A stretch of 54,717 bases of DNA from an uncultured Rubritalea sp. GTDB taxonomy: Bacteria > Verrucomicrobiota > Verrucomicrobiia > Verrucomicrobiales > Akkermansiaceae. This document shows, piece after piece, positions 25,980 through 37,763 of the stretch (positions within the stretch are counted from its first letter, which is position 1; every line of letters begins with the position of its first letter). The position numbers and the translations under genes are program-made. The DNA lies in assembly GCA_937981665.1 (NCBI GenBank), contig CALJOJ010000039.1, positions 1 to 54,717 on the forward strand, written 5' to 3'. The notes under the pieces were generated by a model. It made no database searches and was not told the origin of the DNA. It saw only the letters and a program-made list of their open reading frames with translations.

Positions 25980-26690
25980 TTAGAACTTGTAACTCACACC
26001 TGTGATAAGGCGGAAGTCATTCTTTTCGCTACCTGCAGCAGGGTCAGAATCATACTTATCCTGTGCCGCTATCTTCAATGAAAGAGCACCAGAAAGTGAA
26101 GTCTCAAGACCAAGCTCAGCAACAAGCTGGAAGTCACTTGGCTCATCTACAGGGAGAATGGCTGTGATTGACTGATAAATCTTAGTCTTCTCATTAAGGC
26201 TGTGCTCAAAGAACTCACCGAGGTAAACGTGTGCGAAGCTGTCACCAAGTCCACCAGTCTCTTCGAATGTGTAACCGATACCTGCTTCAAGCGCTAGAGA
26301 TGTATTTTTCTCCTTAACTACATAGTAACCTACTGTTCCTGTGAGTTGAGCTCTGTAAGCGATGTCAGCAATGTCATCTCTACGGAAATCAAGTCTTCCT
26401 CCTGCGTAGAACTTTTCTGAATAAAGATGTCTCCATGAGGCACCACCGAGCACTTCATCGTTGGTAGCTGTATCAGCCTCTTCACCATAGGTATAAAAAA
26501 GGTTCATTCTGTACTCATCAGTCTCCTCAAGCTTCTCACCTGTGTATCCAAGTGTAACGAGAAGTGACTCACTGTTACCTTTTGTCAAAGTAGCTCCAAG
26601 GTCGAAGCTGTTATCCCACTCAGCTGCATTACTCTCTAGTGCTAATCCTGCTACTAGAGCTGGAACTGCTAATCTTTTTAGTATGTTCAT
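25980..26690 (-). CDS. DUF481 outer-membrane beta-barrel protein
   Basis: 236 residues with a signal peptide (cleavage near SNAAE). The body is alternating strands with aromatic ends, starting with WDNSFDLGATLTKGNSESLL, which is the DUF481 opening (YdiY-like), and ending in ITGVSYKF with a C-terminal Phe as in outer-membrane barrels. DUF481 proteins are salt- or acid-induced in enterobacteria, and their function is not known. It is a single gene with its own terminator. Confidence 0.85.
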   Translation of the reverse strand: MNILKRLAVPALVAGLALESNAAEWDNSFDLGATLTKGNSESLLVTLGYTGEKLEETDEYRMNLFYTYGEEADTATNDEVLGGASWRHLYSEKFYAGGRLDFRRDDIADIAYRAQLTGTVGYYVVKEKNTSLALEAGIGYTFEETGGLGDSFAHVYLGEFFEHSLNEKTKIYQSITAILPVDEPSDFQLVAELGLETSLSGALSLKIAAQDKYDSDPAAGSEKNDFRLITGVSYKF

Positions 26691-27016
26691 AGTGTTTGTG
26701 TATTTGGTTTAATATTGATTGGTTTCCTTTATTAAGAACCTGTAACAATACAGACAACTTTATAGATAAAAATGTCACATAAAAACTACATTTCAGGCTA
26801 AATTTTGAACAATTCGCCTTATTTCGTGACTTAATGCATATGCCCTATTCACTGATCATTTTGAGGATCTGTCTAGATGCCTAATTTCATCTCACTTACA
26901 CTCAAAAGGCATTGGCGATCAGCACGCTAGAGTCATATCAAAACTGCTGAAATCGACCTCGTTGATGACAAGATCGAATGAGAAAGCTTACGTCTGGCTC
27001 ACCAGAGAATAAGCGT
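26691..27016. other. Intergenic region without recognisable gene
   Basis: Upstream of the DUF481 gene the minus strand has an A/T-rich leader that probably holds its promoter (TTGTCT, 17 bases, TAATAA, weak). The rest, up to the gyrA terminator, shows only short broken frames. Confidence 0.4.
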
Positions 27017-27050
27017 AAAAAAAGCTCTCCACACCTGAGGTGTAGAGAGC
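27017..27050 (-). terminator. Terminator after gyrA
   Basis: On the minus strand GCTCTCTACACC pairs with GGTGTGGAGAGC (one mismatch, loop TCA), followed by seven T residues. It ends the gyrB-R-M-gyrA unit. Confidence 0.9.
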
Positions 27051-27108
27051 ATTGAATTATATTACTTTAAGAATTTTATTCTTCAGTAGAGTCATCTACA
27101 TCAGTAGC

Positions 27109-29715
27109 TTATGGAGTACCTCCCTCAGGAACCTCTCCTTCTTCACCTTCAGTTTCTTCGACGACAGCTTCATCATCAGGAACCACACGAGCAGTGTCCT
27201 GAAGCTTCACTCCCTCTTTCATCGTCACGAGCTTAACCCCCTGAGTATTTCGTCCACATTCGCGTACATCAGCACAGCGGATACGGATAGACTGCCCATC
27301 AGACGTCATTAGCATGAGCTCATCATCAGCGAACACCGTTGAAGCAGAGACTACTTCACCTGTCTTCTCAGTGACTTTCATTGTGATAATGCCCTTACCT
27401 CCACGTGACTGCACGCGATAGTCTGAGAATGGTGATCGTTTACCGATTCCGTTTTCAGAAGCGACCAAGAAGGTCCCCTCTTCATTCACAATCGCCATGC
27501 TCACCACGTAGTCATCCTCTTCTGGGCGAATACCTCTAACACCAGCAGTAGCTCGGCCTTGAGACTTCGCTTGCGCTTCGTCAAATCTGAGTGATTTACC
27601 TTTCCGCGTTACAAGAATCACTTCATCATTACCATTAGTCATACGCACATCGATCAGCGTATTCCCTTCGTCTAACTTAATCGCGATGATACCATCTTTA
27701 CGGTAGTTCTTGAAGGCAGCAAGGGCTGTCTTCTTAATCTTACCGCTACGTGTAGCGAAGATCACGAACTTATCTTCCACCTGGAGAGTGATGTCGTTGC
27801 CATCTTCATCCAGCTGACGCTCAAGACGCTGTGTAGCGGCAATCGTTTCGTCTGGCTGCAGATTAAGAACGTTCTTAATATTACGACCTTTCGATGCACG
27901 TGAACCTTCAGGTAGACCATAAACACGCTCTACATAAACTCGGCCAGTATTAGTGAAGAACATGAGGTAATCATGAGCTTGCGCAGAGAACAAATGTTCT
28001 ACGAAATCCTTATCGTCATCTTCAGATTTATTAGCTTTCTTAGTCTCCATCCCCTTCACTCCCTTACCACCACGTGCTTGCACGCGGTATTCAGCAGATG
28101 CGGTACGCTTGATGTTACCTTGATTTGAGATCGTTACGATCATGCCATCATTAGCAATAAGATCTTCAATCGCGATCTCTCCTTCATCAGGAAGGATTGG
28201 GCAGTGACGTGGTGTCGCATGCTTTTCTTTGATCTCTAACAGCTCAGTCTTAATGATACCAAGTACACGAGCTTCCTTAGCAAGGATATCGATGAAGTCT
28301 TTGATATCTATGAGAAGGTTATCGTACTCACCCTTCACCTTATCACGCTCCATACCAGTAAGCTGGTAGAGACGTAGCTCAAGAATAGCATTCACTTGGC
28401 GGTCAGTAAATATATAGCGATCGCCTTGGACTGATGGCTGAGAACGAATAAGTATTCCGAGTGACTCAGCAGTCGCAACTGAAAAATCATACTTTTTCAG
28501 CCTCTCACGTGCTTCATCACGGTTCTTAGAGTCACGGATGATCTTGATGAAGTCATCAAGATGACCAAGAGCAAGAAGGAATGCTTCTAAGTTCTCAGCA
28601 CGAAGCTCAGCCTTCTTAAGAAGGTATCGAGTTCTACGGATAATGATTTCGCGACGGTGTTCAATGAATGCATCAAGACAGTCGAGGATCGACATTTGCT
28701 TAGGACGACGCTCATGAATAGCGAGCATGTTGACACCGAATGATGTCTCCATTGCCGTGAGCTTAAAGATCTGGTTGACCACCACTTGTGGACGAGCATC
28801 ACGCTTGAGAGTGATCTCAATACGAGTGTGATCATCAGAGAGGTCACGCATACCAGAGATATCTAGTAAAATTTTCTCTCTAACAAGTTCCGCAATTCTT
28901 AGCTGAAGTGTAGCGCGGTTCACCCCGTGTGGGACTTGAGTAATAGTGATGATAGAAGTACCAGAAGCCTTTTCAGTCACCTCCATAGTACCTCGCATCT
29001 TGACACTACCACGACCAGTACGGAAATAACTATCGATTCCCTTGAAACCACGAATCTCACAAGATCCCGCAAAGTCAGGTCCCTTGATAATCTTCTTCAC
29101 CTCTTCAAAGCTAAGCTGAGGATTATCAATACGTGCGCAAACACCATCGATAACCTCACCCATATTATGAGAAGGGATGTTAGTCGCCATGCCCACCGCA
29201 ATACCTGTACCACCATTTACAAGGAGGTTAGGAATAGCCGCTGGAAGAACCACTGGCTCTTGACGCGTCTCATCATAAGTTGGAGTGGTGTCGACCGTCT
29301 CTTTCTCGAGGTCGATCATCATTGCTGAGCCCATATGCGTGAGGCGAGCCTCAGTGTATCGCATCGCAGCTGCTGCATCACCTTCCACGGAGCCGAAGTT
29401 ACCCTGACCATCGATCAAGATTTCTCGCATCGTCCATGGCTGAGCCATATTTACCAGAGTGGTATAGATAGCGCTATCACCGTGCGGGTGATACTTACCC
29501 ATCGTGTCACCAACAATACGCGCAGACTTCAGGTGCGCCTTAGCTGGTGTGAGCGAGAGGTCATTGTGCATCGCGTACAAGATTCGTCTTTGAGATGGCT
29601 TGAGGCCGTCTCGCGCGTCTGGCAGAGCTCGTGAAATAATCACTGACATCGAGTAATCCAAGAAGGACTTCGACATCTCGTCAGCTACGTTTACTACTTT
29701 TATGTTATCGTTCAT
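27109..29715 (-). CDS. gyrA: DNA gyrase subunit A
   Basis: 868 residues; breaks and rejoins DNA as the A subunit of gyrase. The catalytic Tyr is residue 120 ([11 protein letters not shown]). The quinolone-region helix is [18 protein letters not shown], with Ser at 81 and Thr at 85, the positions of Ser83 and Asp87 in Escherichia coli. The C-terminal pinwheel carries GyrA-box-like motifs (QARGGKG about 551, QSRGGKG about 768). The tail is acidic ([14 protein letters not shown]). It ends the gyrB-led operon and begins 14 bases after the methyltransferase stop. There is no Shine-Dalgarno at its ATG. Confidence 0.97.
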   Translation of the reverse strand: MNDNIKVVNVADEMSKSFLDYSMSVIISRALPDARDGLKPSQRRILYAMHNDLSLTPAKAHLKSARIVGDTMGKYHPHGDSAIYTTLVNMAQPWTMREILIDGQGNFGSVEGDAAAAMRYTEARLTHMGSAMMIDLEKETVDTTPTYDETRQEPVVLPAAIPNLLVNGGTGIAVGMATNIPSHNMGEVIDGVCARIDNPQLSFEEVKKIIKGPDFAGSCEIRGFKGIDSYFRTGRGSVKMRGTMEVTEKASGTSIITITQVPHGVNRATLQLRIAELVREKILLDISGMRDLSDDHTRIEITLKRDARPQVVVNQIFKLTAMETSFGVNMLAIHERRPKQMSILDCLDAFIEHRREIIIRRTRYLLKKAELRAENLEAFLLALGHLDDFIKIIRDSKNRDEARERLKKYDFSVATAESLGILIRSQPSVQGDRYIFTDRQVNAILELRLYQLTGMERDKVKGEYDNLLIDIKDFIDILAKEARVLGIIKTELLEIKEKHATPRHCPILPDEGEIAIEDLIANDGMIVTISNQGNIKRTASAEYRVQARGGKGVKGMETKKANKSEDDDKDFVEHLFSAQAHDYLMFFTNTGRVYVERVYGLPEGSRASKGRNIKNVLNLQPDETIAATQRLERQLDEDGNDITLQVEDKFVIFATRSGKIKKTALAAFKNYRKDGIIAIKLDEGNTLIDVRMTNGNDEVILVTRKGKSLRFDEAQAKSQGRATAGVRGIRPEEDDYVVSMAIVNEEGTFLVASENGIGKRSPFSDYRVQSRGGKGIITMKVTEKTGEVVSASTVFADDELMLMTSDGQSIRIRCADVRECGRNTQGVKLVTMKEGVKLQDTARVVPDDEAVVEETEGEEGEVPEGGTP

Positions 29716-29729
29716 TTATTGTTTTTATT

Positions 29730-30824
29730 TTAAATTTTCATTCCCTCTGCGGCATAAAGATCTTCTACTCCTAAAATTAAGCTTCTTCCTTTTTGGGTCA
29801 CATACTTCTCTTCTTTTTCTCGTAAATTATTAGAATGAGGAGCTCCTTCTAGAGCCAACCTAATAGACTTTGCCATACAGTAAGCTAAATTGCATGGAAC
29901 AGCATTTCCTACCATTTTATAACCATGAGCAACATTGGAATAATAGAACTTAAACCAATCAGGAAATGTTTGAATTCTTGCACACTCTCTAGCAGAGAGC
30001 CTTCTATAGAGATCCTCTTTACCTGGTACAAAAATTCTCTTATTGGGCTCTACAAATTGCATTTTAGGAGCCTGTGGATGTATAGGAGCATGTCGTCCAC
30101 CAGCTTGGATAGTGTAAGAAGGTTCGTCCCAAGATCTCACTCTATTTCTAGACATGAAGATAGATGAAAAACCGCCAATCATATACTCATGATTATCCAG
30201 CTTACATTTTTCAAAATTAGACTTTTGCTTTTCTTGAGCAGGTAGCACATTCTTTTGAAGGTCAGAAATAGCCATGCTTAAATCTCTCTTCTTGGTAAAA
30301 GGAACTGGAAATTGATATGATACATTAAGATCTTTTCTAAATCCGACAAATAACACACGTTTACGATCTTGTGGCACAGCATGATCTTTAGCATTTAGCA
30401 ATTGCACATGTAGATCATATCCGCATTCAGTAAACATTACTTTAATATTTTCAAAAGCTTCTTTATGACGAGCTGCTAACATTCCAGAAACATTCTCTGC
30501 TAAGAAAAACTTAGGCTGTTTATCCTTTAGAATCCTAATATAATCATAAAACAACTGCCCACGCTTATCATTAATACCCTTCAACGAACCCGCCTCACTC
30601 CAACTCTGACATGGCGGCCCTCCAATTATACCATCACAATCAGGAATTTCAGACTCATTCACTTTTACAATACTTCGCCTATCTAAGGTTGTTTTAGGAA
30701 AGTTCTTTTCAAACGTCTCCCAAATATCCTTATCGTATTCATTAGCCCACACTGTATCAAAACCTGCGGCTTCAAAACCAAGATCTAGCCCCCCTGCTCC
30801 TGCGAATAAAGATATGATTTTCAT
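29730..30824 (-). CDS. DNA (cytosine-5) methyltransferase, M.HaeIII-like (predicted GGCC)
   Basis: 364 residues. Motif I is LFAGAGGLDLGF at residues 6-17, the catalytic PCQ loop is at 71-73 (GGPPCQSWSEAGS), ENV is at 110-112, and QDRKRV follows. The target-recognition region NHEYMIGGFSSIFMSRNRVR and the IHPQAP segment are nearly the same as in M.HaeIII, so GGCC with methylation of the internal C is the prediction. A short C-terminal extension of about 30 residues is present. It overlaps the nuclease gene by 4 bases (ATGA) and protects host DNA against it. Confidence 0.93.
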   Translation of the reverse strand: MKIISLFAGAGGLDLGFEAAGFDTVWANEYDKDIWETFEKNFPKTTLDRRSIVKVNESEIPDCDGIIGGPPCQSWSEAGSLKGINDKRGQLFYDYIRILKDKQPKFFLAENVSGMLAARHKEAFENIKVMFTECGYDLHVQLLNAKDHAVPQDRKRVLFVGFRKDLNVSYQFPVPFTKKRDLSMAISDLQKNVLPAQEKQKSNFEKCKLDNHEYMIGGFSSIFMSRNRVRSWDEPSYTIQAGGRHAPIHPQAPKMQFVEPNKRIFVPGKEDLYRRLSARECARIQTFPDWFKFYYSNVAHGYKMVGNAVPCNLAYCMAKSIRLALEGAPHSNNLREKEEKYVTQKGRSLILGVEDLYAAEGMKI

Positions 30825-31807
30825 GCTAATTTTTTGTTAGTTGATAAGTTAACACTAAACAAAGAAGAAGGAGCTTTAAGTAATGATACATCAAATTTTA
30901 GTGATGCTTCGATTCTTGAGCTTGCACTATGAATTCGCATTGAAAACACCCAATCGTTGTCTAGCTCCACGATTACAGTGTTCCTCATTTTACTTCTAGA
31001 GCTGTTTTCTAATCTAGTCTCAACTATTCTTGTTGGCATTTGCAAAACTGGAACAAAGAGTTTTGATTTCCTTTTCCCTGCTTCCCTGTTTAAAGTTCCT
31101 GATAATTTAAAAGCTTTAATCTCAATGTTATTACGAGTTTTAATAACCTTATAGTAATCTTTTCTCCCAACTAGATACTTTACTAATTTTTCTGCCACAC
31201 CATCTGAAGCAGACAATCTGTTTAACTCCTTACTAAACGCCTCTAATATATCAACATATACAGACTCTTTATCAGCATGGTCACTCCATGTAGCAGTAGC
31301 ATTACTCTCTTTTCTTAGTTTTTTCAACGAATCAAAAACAGGTGCTATATCTGCAAAGTATTCCTCAGAACAGTCTATACCTAACCAAGTTTTCCCAAAA
31401 TCAGCTACTTTTGAAAGTCTGGAATACTTAACTGCATCATGGTTATTTTTAGCAGAGATTCCAATTTCCCATTCTTGTAATAACCTAATAGCTATAACAT
31501 CTCTGACATCTCCGCTTTTACCATGAGCATCGCTTAAAATCTCTAATTGCAGAATATCCTTATCATTTTTCTCAAAACAGAGCCTAGGCTCAAGATCCAT
31601 TAAAAAATTTATAGCGAAGCTTGAACTTATACGATAAAGACCTTGCTCCTCTTCATTAAAAGAATCGTAACAACTCCTAGCTATTTCAAGTGATGAATTT
31701 TTAATCACCTCAACGTTAACTAGCCGTTCTAGCTTCTCCTTAAATTCAAGTAATAGAGCATATTCAAATGCTTTTCCATTCCTAGCTTGTGGTGATCTTA
31801 AACTCAT
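30821..31807 (-). CDS. Type II restriction endonuclease, HaeIII family (predicted GGCC)
   Basis: 328 residues. The N-terminus, ARNGKAFEYALLLEFKEKL, and the middle, SGDVRDVIAIRLLQEWEIGISAKNNHDAVKYSRLS, fit the HaeIII-type endonuclease family. The latter contains a D...E-x-S-A-K catalytic arrangement typical of PD-(D/E)XK enzymes. It should cut GG/CC. Its ATG directly follows the gyrB stop with no gap, so it depends on gyrB transcription and probably on translational coupling. The nuclease is encoded before its methyltransferase, which is unusual for safe entry into a new host. The base composition is more A/T-rich than gyrase. Confidence 0.88.
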   Translation of the reverse strand: MSLRSPQARNGKAFEYALLLEFKEKLERLVNVEVIKNSSLEIARSCYDSFNEEEQGLYRISSSFAINFLMDLEPRLCFEKNDKDILQLEILSDAHGKSGDVRDVIAIRLLQEWEIGISAKNNHDAVKYSRLSKVADFGKTWLGIDCSEEYFADIAPVFDSLKKLRKESNATATWSDHADKESVYVDILEAFSKELNRLSASDGVAEKLVKYLVGRKDYYKVIKTRNNIEIKAFKLSGTLNREAGKRKSKLFVPVLQMPTRIVETRLENSSRSKMRNTVIVELDNDWVFSMRIHSASSRIEASLKFDVSLLKAPSSLFSVNLSTNKKLA

Positions 31808-34402
<2,595 letters not shown>

Positions 34403-34522
34403 CTATTTGACCAGAAAAAACACCTTAAATTAGACGTTTTTTTCGTTACTTTTTTTCTAAAAAAAACACCTCACCCAACGAGAAGTTTTTAAAAACACAA
34501 ACCTCTCAAAAAGAGCGTGTTA

Positions 34523-35578
34523 CTACTTTATATTTAACAACTCCATCTGCCATTTCATGAGCACGGATGAAGCCTCAACCTCTTCCGCAGCGAGAGCCTC
34601 AATAGTAGCCTTAGAAATAATCAAACTAGCATCAATATCGGACTCTTCAGCCACGCTATCACGTAATTTAGACATCGCGTCCACACGCGCATCAAAAACT
34701 TCATTTTTATCGCGTCTTCCTTTACCGCGAAGACGCTGCGGGAGAACATCATCAGAAAGGTTTTTAGCCTCATCAGCTGCAGTAAAAAACGCAGTTCTTC
34801 GACTAGCTCTAAAATGTTTTGGCAGAGTAACTGACCTCCCTTCTTCGAGATCGAACACCCAAGTCAAGAGCTGCTTATTACCACAGACCATAAAAGTAGG
34901 CCTATCCCACTCTTCTGCCTGCGCATCACGCCAATACCACAGCGAACGGAGATACGCTAATGCGCGCGGCTTTAATTTACCAGATCCAGCAATTCTCCAA
35001 GGATCTTCCTTCGCTATTGGACGCTCTAGGACCTTCTCTCTAGCCCAGTGACAGCTTTCGACAAACCAGCCATATCGCCCCTTCTCGTGTAAACCTTTCA
35101 GAGTTTGCTCCACAATAGGCTTAAGAAACAGCACATCATTTATAGCGTACTCCTTCATCTTCTCAGTCAATGGTCGCTTAGACCAGTCTGCCTTCTGTGA
35201 ACTCTTAGAAATCTCTACTCCCAGAAAATGCTCAACTAAGTTCCCATAGCCAAACTTCTTAACTCCTAGTAATCTTGCACCTATCTGAGTGTCCCAAATA
35301 AGCGGAGGGACAACTTCAAGATCCTTACGCATCATGACTATGTCATAATCAGCACCATGCATCCAAAGTTCCCCGTCTTTCAAAAAGTCCTTCAATGGCT
35401 GCATGTCATCGATCGCTAATGGATCGATCAACTGGTGGTTCTCACCATCAGTAAACTGTACCAAAGAGATCTTCTCTTGGTAGCGATGTAAACTATCGCC
35501 CTCAAGATCCATGGCCCTGAAATCACCTTTTAATGACTTTAAATAAGTGTCTAACTCTTGGGTTGTTTCTATCATCAA
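34523..35578 (-). CDS. rnd: Ribonuclease D family 3'-5' exonuclease
   Basis: 351 residues. DEDD exonuclease residues are visible: MDLEGDSLHRY (Asp24, Glu26), HGADYDI (about 75), and the third and fourth acids in WDTQIGARLLG and YAINDVLFL (about 138-146). An HRDC domain follows (about 205-290, KPRALAYLRSLWYWRDAQA). RNase D trims the 3' ends of tRNA and other small RNAs. The gene starts directly at the rho stop with no gap, so coaE, rho and rnd form one unit. Confidence 0.9.
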   Translation of the reverse strand: MMIETTQELDTYLKSLKGDFRAMDLEGDSLHRYQEKISLVQFTDGENHQLIDPLAIDDMQPLKDFLKDGELWMHGADYDIVMMRKDLEVVPPLIWDTQIGARLLGVKKFGYGNLVEHFLGVEISKSSQKADWSKRPLTEKMKEYAINDVLFLKPIVEQTLKGLHEKGRYGWFVESCHWAREKVLERPIAKEDPWRIAGSGKLKPRALAYLRSLWYWRDAQAEEWDRPTFMVCGNKQLLTWVFDLEEGRSVTLPKHFRASRRTAFFTAADEAKNLSDDVLPQRLRGKGRRDKNEVFDARVDAMSKLRDSVAEESDIDASLIISKATIEALAAEEVEASSVLMKWQMELLNIK

Positions 35579-37036
35579 TTAAAGTCCTTTCAACAGCAGC
35601 TCAGCATTGTTTTGTGTCTGACCGAGCGCCTTCATTAGAGTCTGCACAGCATCACCCACTGGTAAAGCAGCAATCACTCTGCGAATTTCTAACACCTTCT
35701 GCATCTCATCGGGATGATAGAGACGGTCGTCATTACGTGTTCCACTCTGCGGGATATGGATCGCTGGATAAATTCTGCGCTCAGCTAACTCCTGGTCGAG
35801 CCTTATCTCCATATTACCCGTGCCTTTAAATTCCTCAAAGATCACTTCATCCATCCTACTTTCAGTTTCCACTAAAGCCGTAGCTAGAATGGTAAGACTT
35901 CCTCCGCCTTCTACATTACGGGCAGCACCGAAGAACTTTCTACTCTTCTGAAGCGCTTGTGGGTTAAGACCTCCAGAGCCAATCACTCCACCTTTTTGAG
36001 AATTATTATGACCTCGCGCAAGACGCGTGAGTGAGTCCAATAGAAGAACCACATCCTTTCCTAGTTCAACGAGACGCTTAGCACGCTCTAAAACAAGATC
36101 TGAAACTTGTGCATGCCTTCTGGATGGCTCATCAAAGGTAGAGCTGAAAATCTCAGCATCCACTGTCTCTTCAAAATCAGTCACCTCTTCAGGTCGCTCA
36201 TCTAACAAGAGGACAATCAACTCAACCTCTTTGTGGTTAGCCTTAATGGACTGCGCGATACTCTTAAGCAGGACTGTCTTACCCCCACGTGGTGGAGCTA
36301 CGATCAATCCACGTTGACCTTTACCAAGTGGAGCAACGAGATCAACTAAACGAACACCGACACCACCTGTTGCACCATTTTCAAGAATGATCCGCTCATT
36401 TGGAATGAGTGCAGTGAGCTTATCAAAGTGCGCTGGCTTCTCGTAATAAGAAATAGCTAGCCCCTCAACAGAAGTGACCTCCATTGCTGATAAATATTTA
36501 TCCCGTCCACGCGGAGCACGCATCTTTACCATGATTTTTTGGCCAACGCACAATCCGTGTTTCTTAATCAAATCACCACCAATGTAGAGATCATCAGGAG
36601 ATGTTTTGAAAGAGCGCTTAGGGCAACGGAGCATCGCATAGTTATCCTTAGCCTGTTCCATGAAACCATAGCCAGTAAGAACAGAGCCATGCTTTCCATA
36701 GAAAGAAAGAATATCAAAAACAATCTGACTCTTCATCGCCACAGGATGTATCTTGATTGGTAATTCATCAGCGATCTCATGCAGCTCAGCAAGCGGCTTC
36801 TCACGAAACTCATTTACTACGATCGTATCAGGCACATCGTACACTGGCTTTACTACCACTTCTTCTACAGGCTTCTCATCAGAAACTATCGTAGCTTTAG
36901 ACCCAACTTGTTCCGCTGGATCATTATTAAACTTTTTGTCACCTGAAATGGTTCTCTTATCAGCCTCCACTTCTCTATTCTTTGCATTCTCTTTATTAGG
37001 ATCTATATATAGTTCCTTCTGCGTATCTTCGCTCAT
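35579..37036 (-). CDS. rho: Transcription termination factor Rho
   Basis: 485 residues; hexameric RNA helicase. The N-terminal 60 residues are a charged extension. The Rho N-terminal and cold-shock-like RNA-binding parts follow (about 75-200, with [19 protein letters not shown]). The ATPase domain has [20 protein letters not shown] (Walker A about 248), the [15 protein letters not shown]-like loop and [11 protein letters not shown]. All motor motifs are intact. The start overlaps coaE by 4 bases. Confidence 0.96.
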   Translation of the reverse strand: MSEDTQKELYIDPNKENAKNREVEADKRTISGDKKFNNDPAEQVGSKATIVSDEKPVEEVVVKPVYDVPDTIVVNEFREKPLAELHEIADELPIKIHPVAMKSQIVFDILSFYGKHGSVLTGYGFMEQAKDNYAMLRCPKRSFKTSPDDLYIGGDLIKKHGLCVGQKIMVKMRAPRGRDKYLSAMEVTSVEGLAISYYEKPAHFDKLTALIPNERIILENGATGGVGVRLVDLVAPLGKGQRGLIVAPPRGGKTVLLKSIAQSIKANHKEVELIVLLLDERPEEVTDFEETVDAEIFSSTFDEPSRRHAQVSDLVLERAKRLVELGKDVVLLLDSLTRLARGHNNSQKGGVIGSGGLNPQALQKSRKFFGAARNVEGGGSLTILATALVETESRMDEVIFEEFKGTGNMEIRLDQELAERRIYPAIHIPQSGTRNDDRLYHPDEMQKVLEIRRVIAALPVGDAVQTLMKALGQTQNNAELLLKGL

Positions 37037-37632
37037 GATATTTGTTCTTTAATAAATCGTTTTACTTGTGCTTCTAACACAGATCTAGGCCCTTCATTCC
37101 ATAACACAACATCGGCACATTTCTCCTTATGAGAAATGGGGAGTTGAACCTCAAGAATGGCATAAACAGTATCATCATTCAATCTGCTCCTCACTTTCAG
37201 CCGCTGCACCTGCGTATTACGCGACGTAGCAACCACCAGATTTGCCTCCTGACCAAAGTCATAGCTACTTTCAAATAAAAGTGGCACGTCGGCAACAAAG
37301 AATGATGTGTCAGGATTATTAGATGCTTTTTGCTGCATAGCAAGACATTCTTTACGCACTAACGGATGAATAAAGTCCTGAATCCTCCGTCTCCTCACCT
37401 CGTCAGAGAATACCACCTCACGTATATAATCTCTATTTAAACCACCATCCTCAAGAATAGCTTCAACCCCAAACATCTTTTCAATCTCATCAAGGATTTC
37501 TTGAGTCTTATAGAGCTGGTGTACACAGTAATCCGCATCAAACACGGCTATATTAGGATTAATTTTCAGCATCATCTTCGCTGCTGTAGATTTACCCGTA
37601 GCTACTCCCCCAGTTAAACCAAATGATTTCAT
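37033..37632 (-). CDS. coaE: Dephospho-CoA kinase
   Basis: 199 residues; phosphorylates dephospho-CoA, the last step of coenzyme A synthesis. P-loop GGVATGKST is at residues 8-16, the family DAD motif is in FDADYCVHQLY, IHPLVRKEC is near 84 and VPLLFES near 110. The length is usual. First gene of the coaE-rho-rnd unit, the reverse of the more common order in which coaE follows other genes. Confidence 0.93.
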   Translation of the reverse strand: MKSFGLTGGVATGKSTAAKMMLKINPNIAVFDADYCVHQLYKTQEILDEIEKMFGVEAILEDGGLNRDYIREVVFSDEVRRRRIQDFIHPLVRKECLAMQQKASNNPDTSFFVADVPLLFESSYDFGQEANLVVATSRNTQVQRLKVRSRLNDDTVYAILEVQLPISHKEKCADVVLWNEGPRSVLEAQVKRFIKEQIS

Positions 37633-37706
37633 AGGTAAATTCTATCAAACTCTTCAGAGCCTAGCAAACTATCAACAAGATATTTTCACCTCCTATTACC
37701 AGAGAT

Positions 37707-37739
37707 AAAAAAAGGCGGAACCGAATGAACGGGTCCGCC
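37707..37739 (-). terminator. Terminator after the secretin gene
   Basis: On the minus strand GGCGGACCC pairs with GGTTCCGCC, followed by seven T residues. It separates the pilus-like block from coaE-rho-rnd. Confidence 0.9.
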
Positions 37740-37763
37740 TAAAATATTTAATACTGACTATAT

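Noticed and set aside
27052-29634. Several plus-strand open frames opposite gyrA
   Set aside because: They are shadows of a strongly conserved gene on the other strand, with no recognisable domains.
29730-31807. Strong avoidance of GGCC sites as evidence for an old resident system
   Set aside because: GGCC occurs in several places, including inside the methyltransferase gene itself; a proper count against expectation is needed before any claim.
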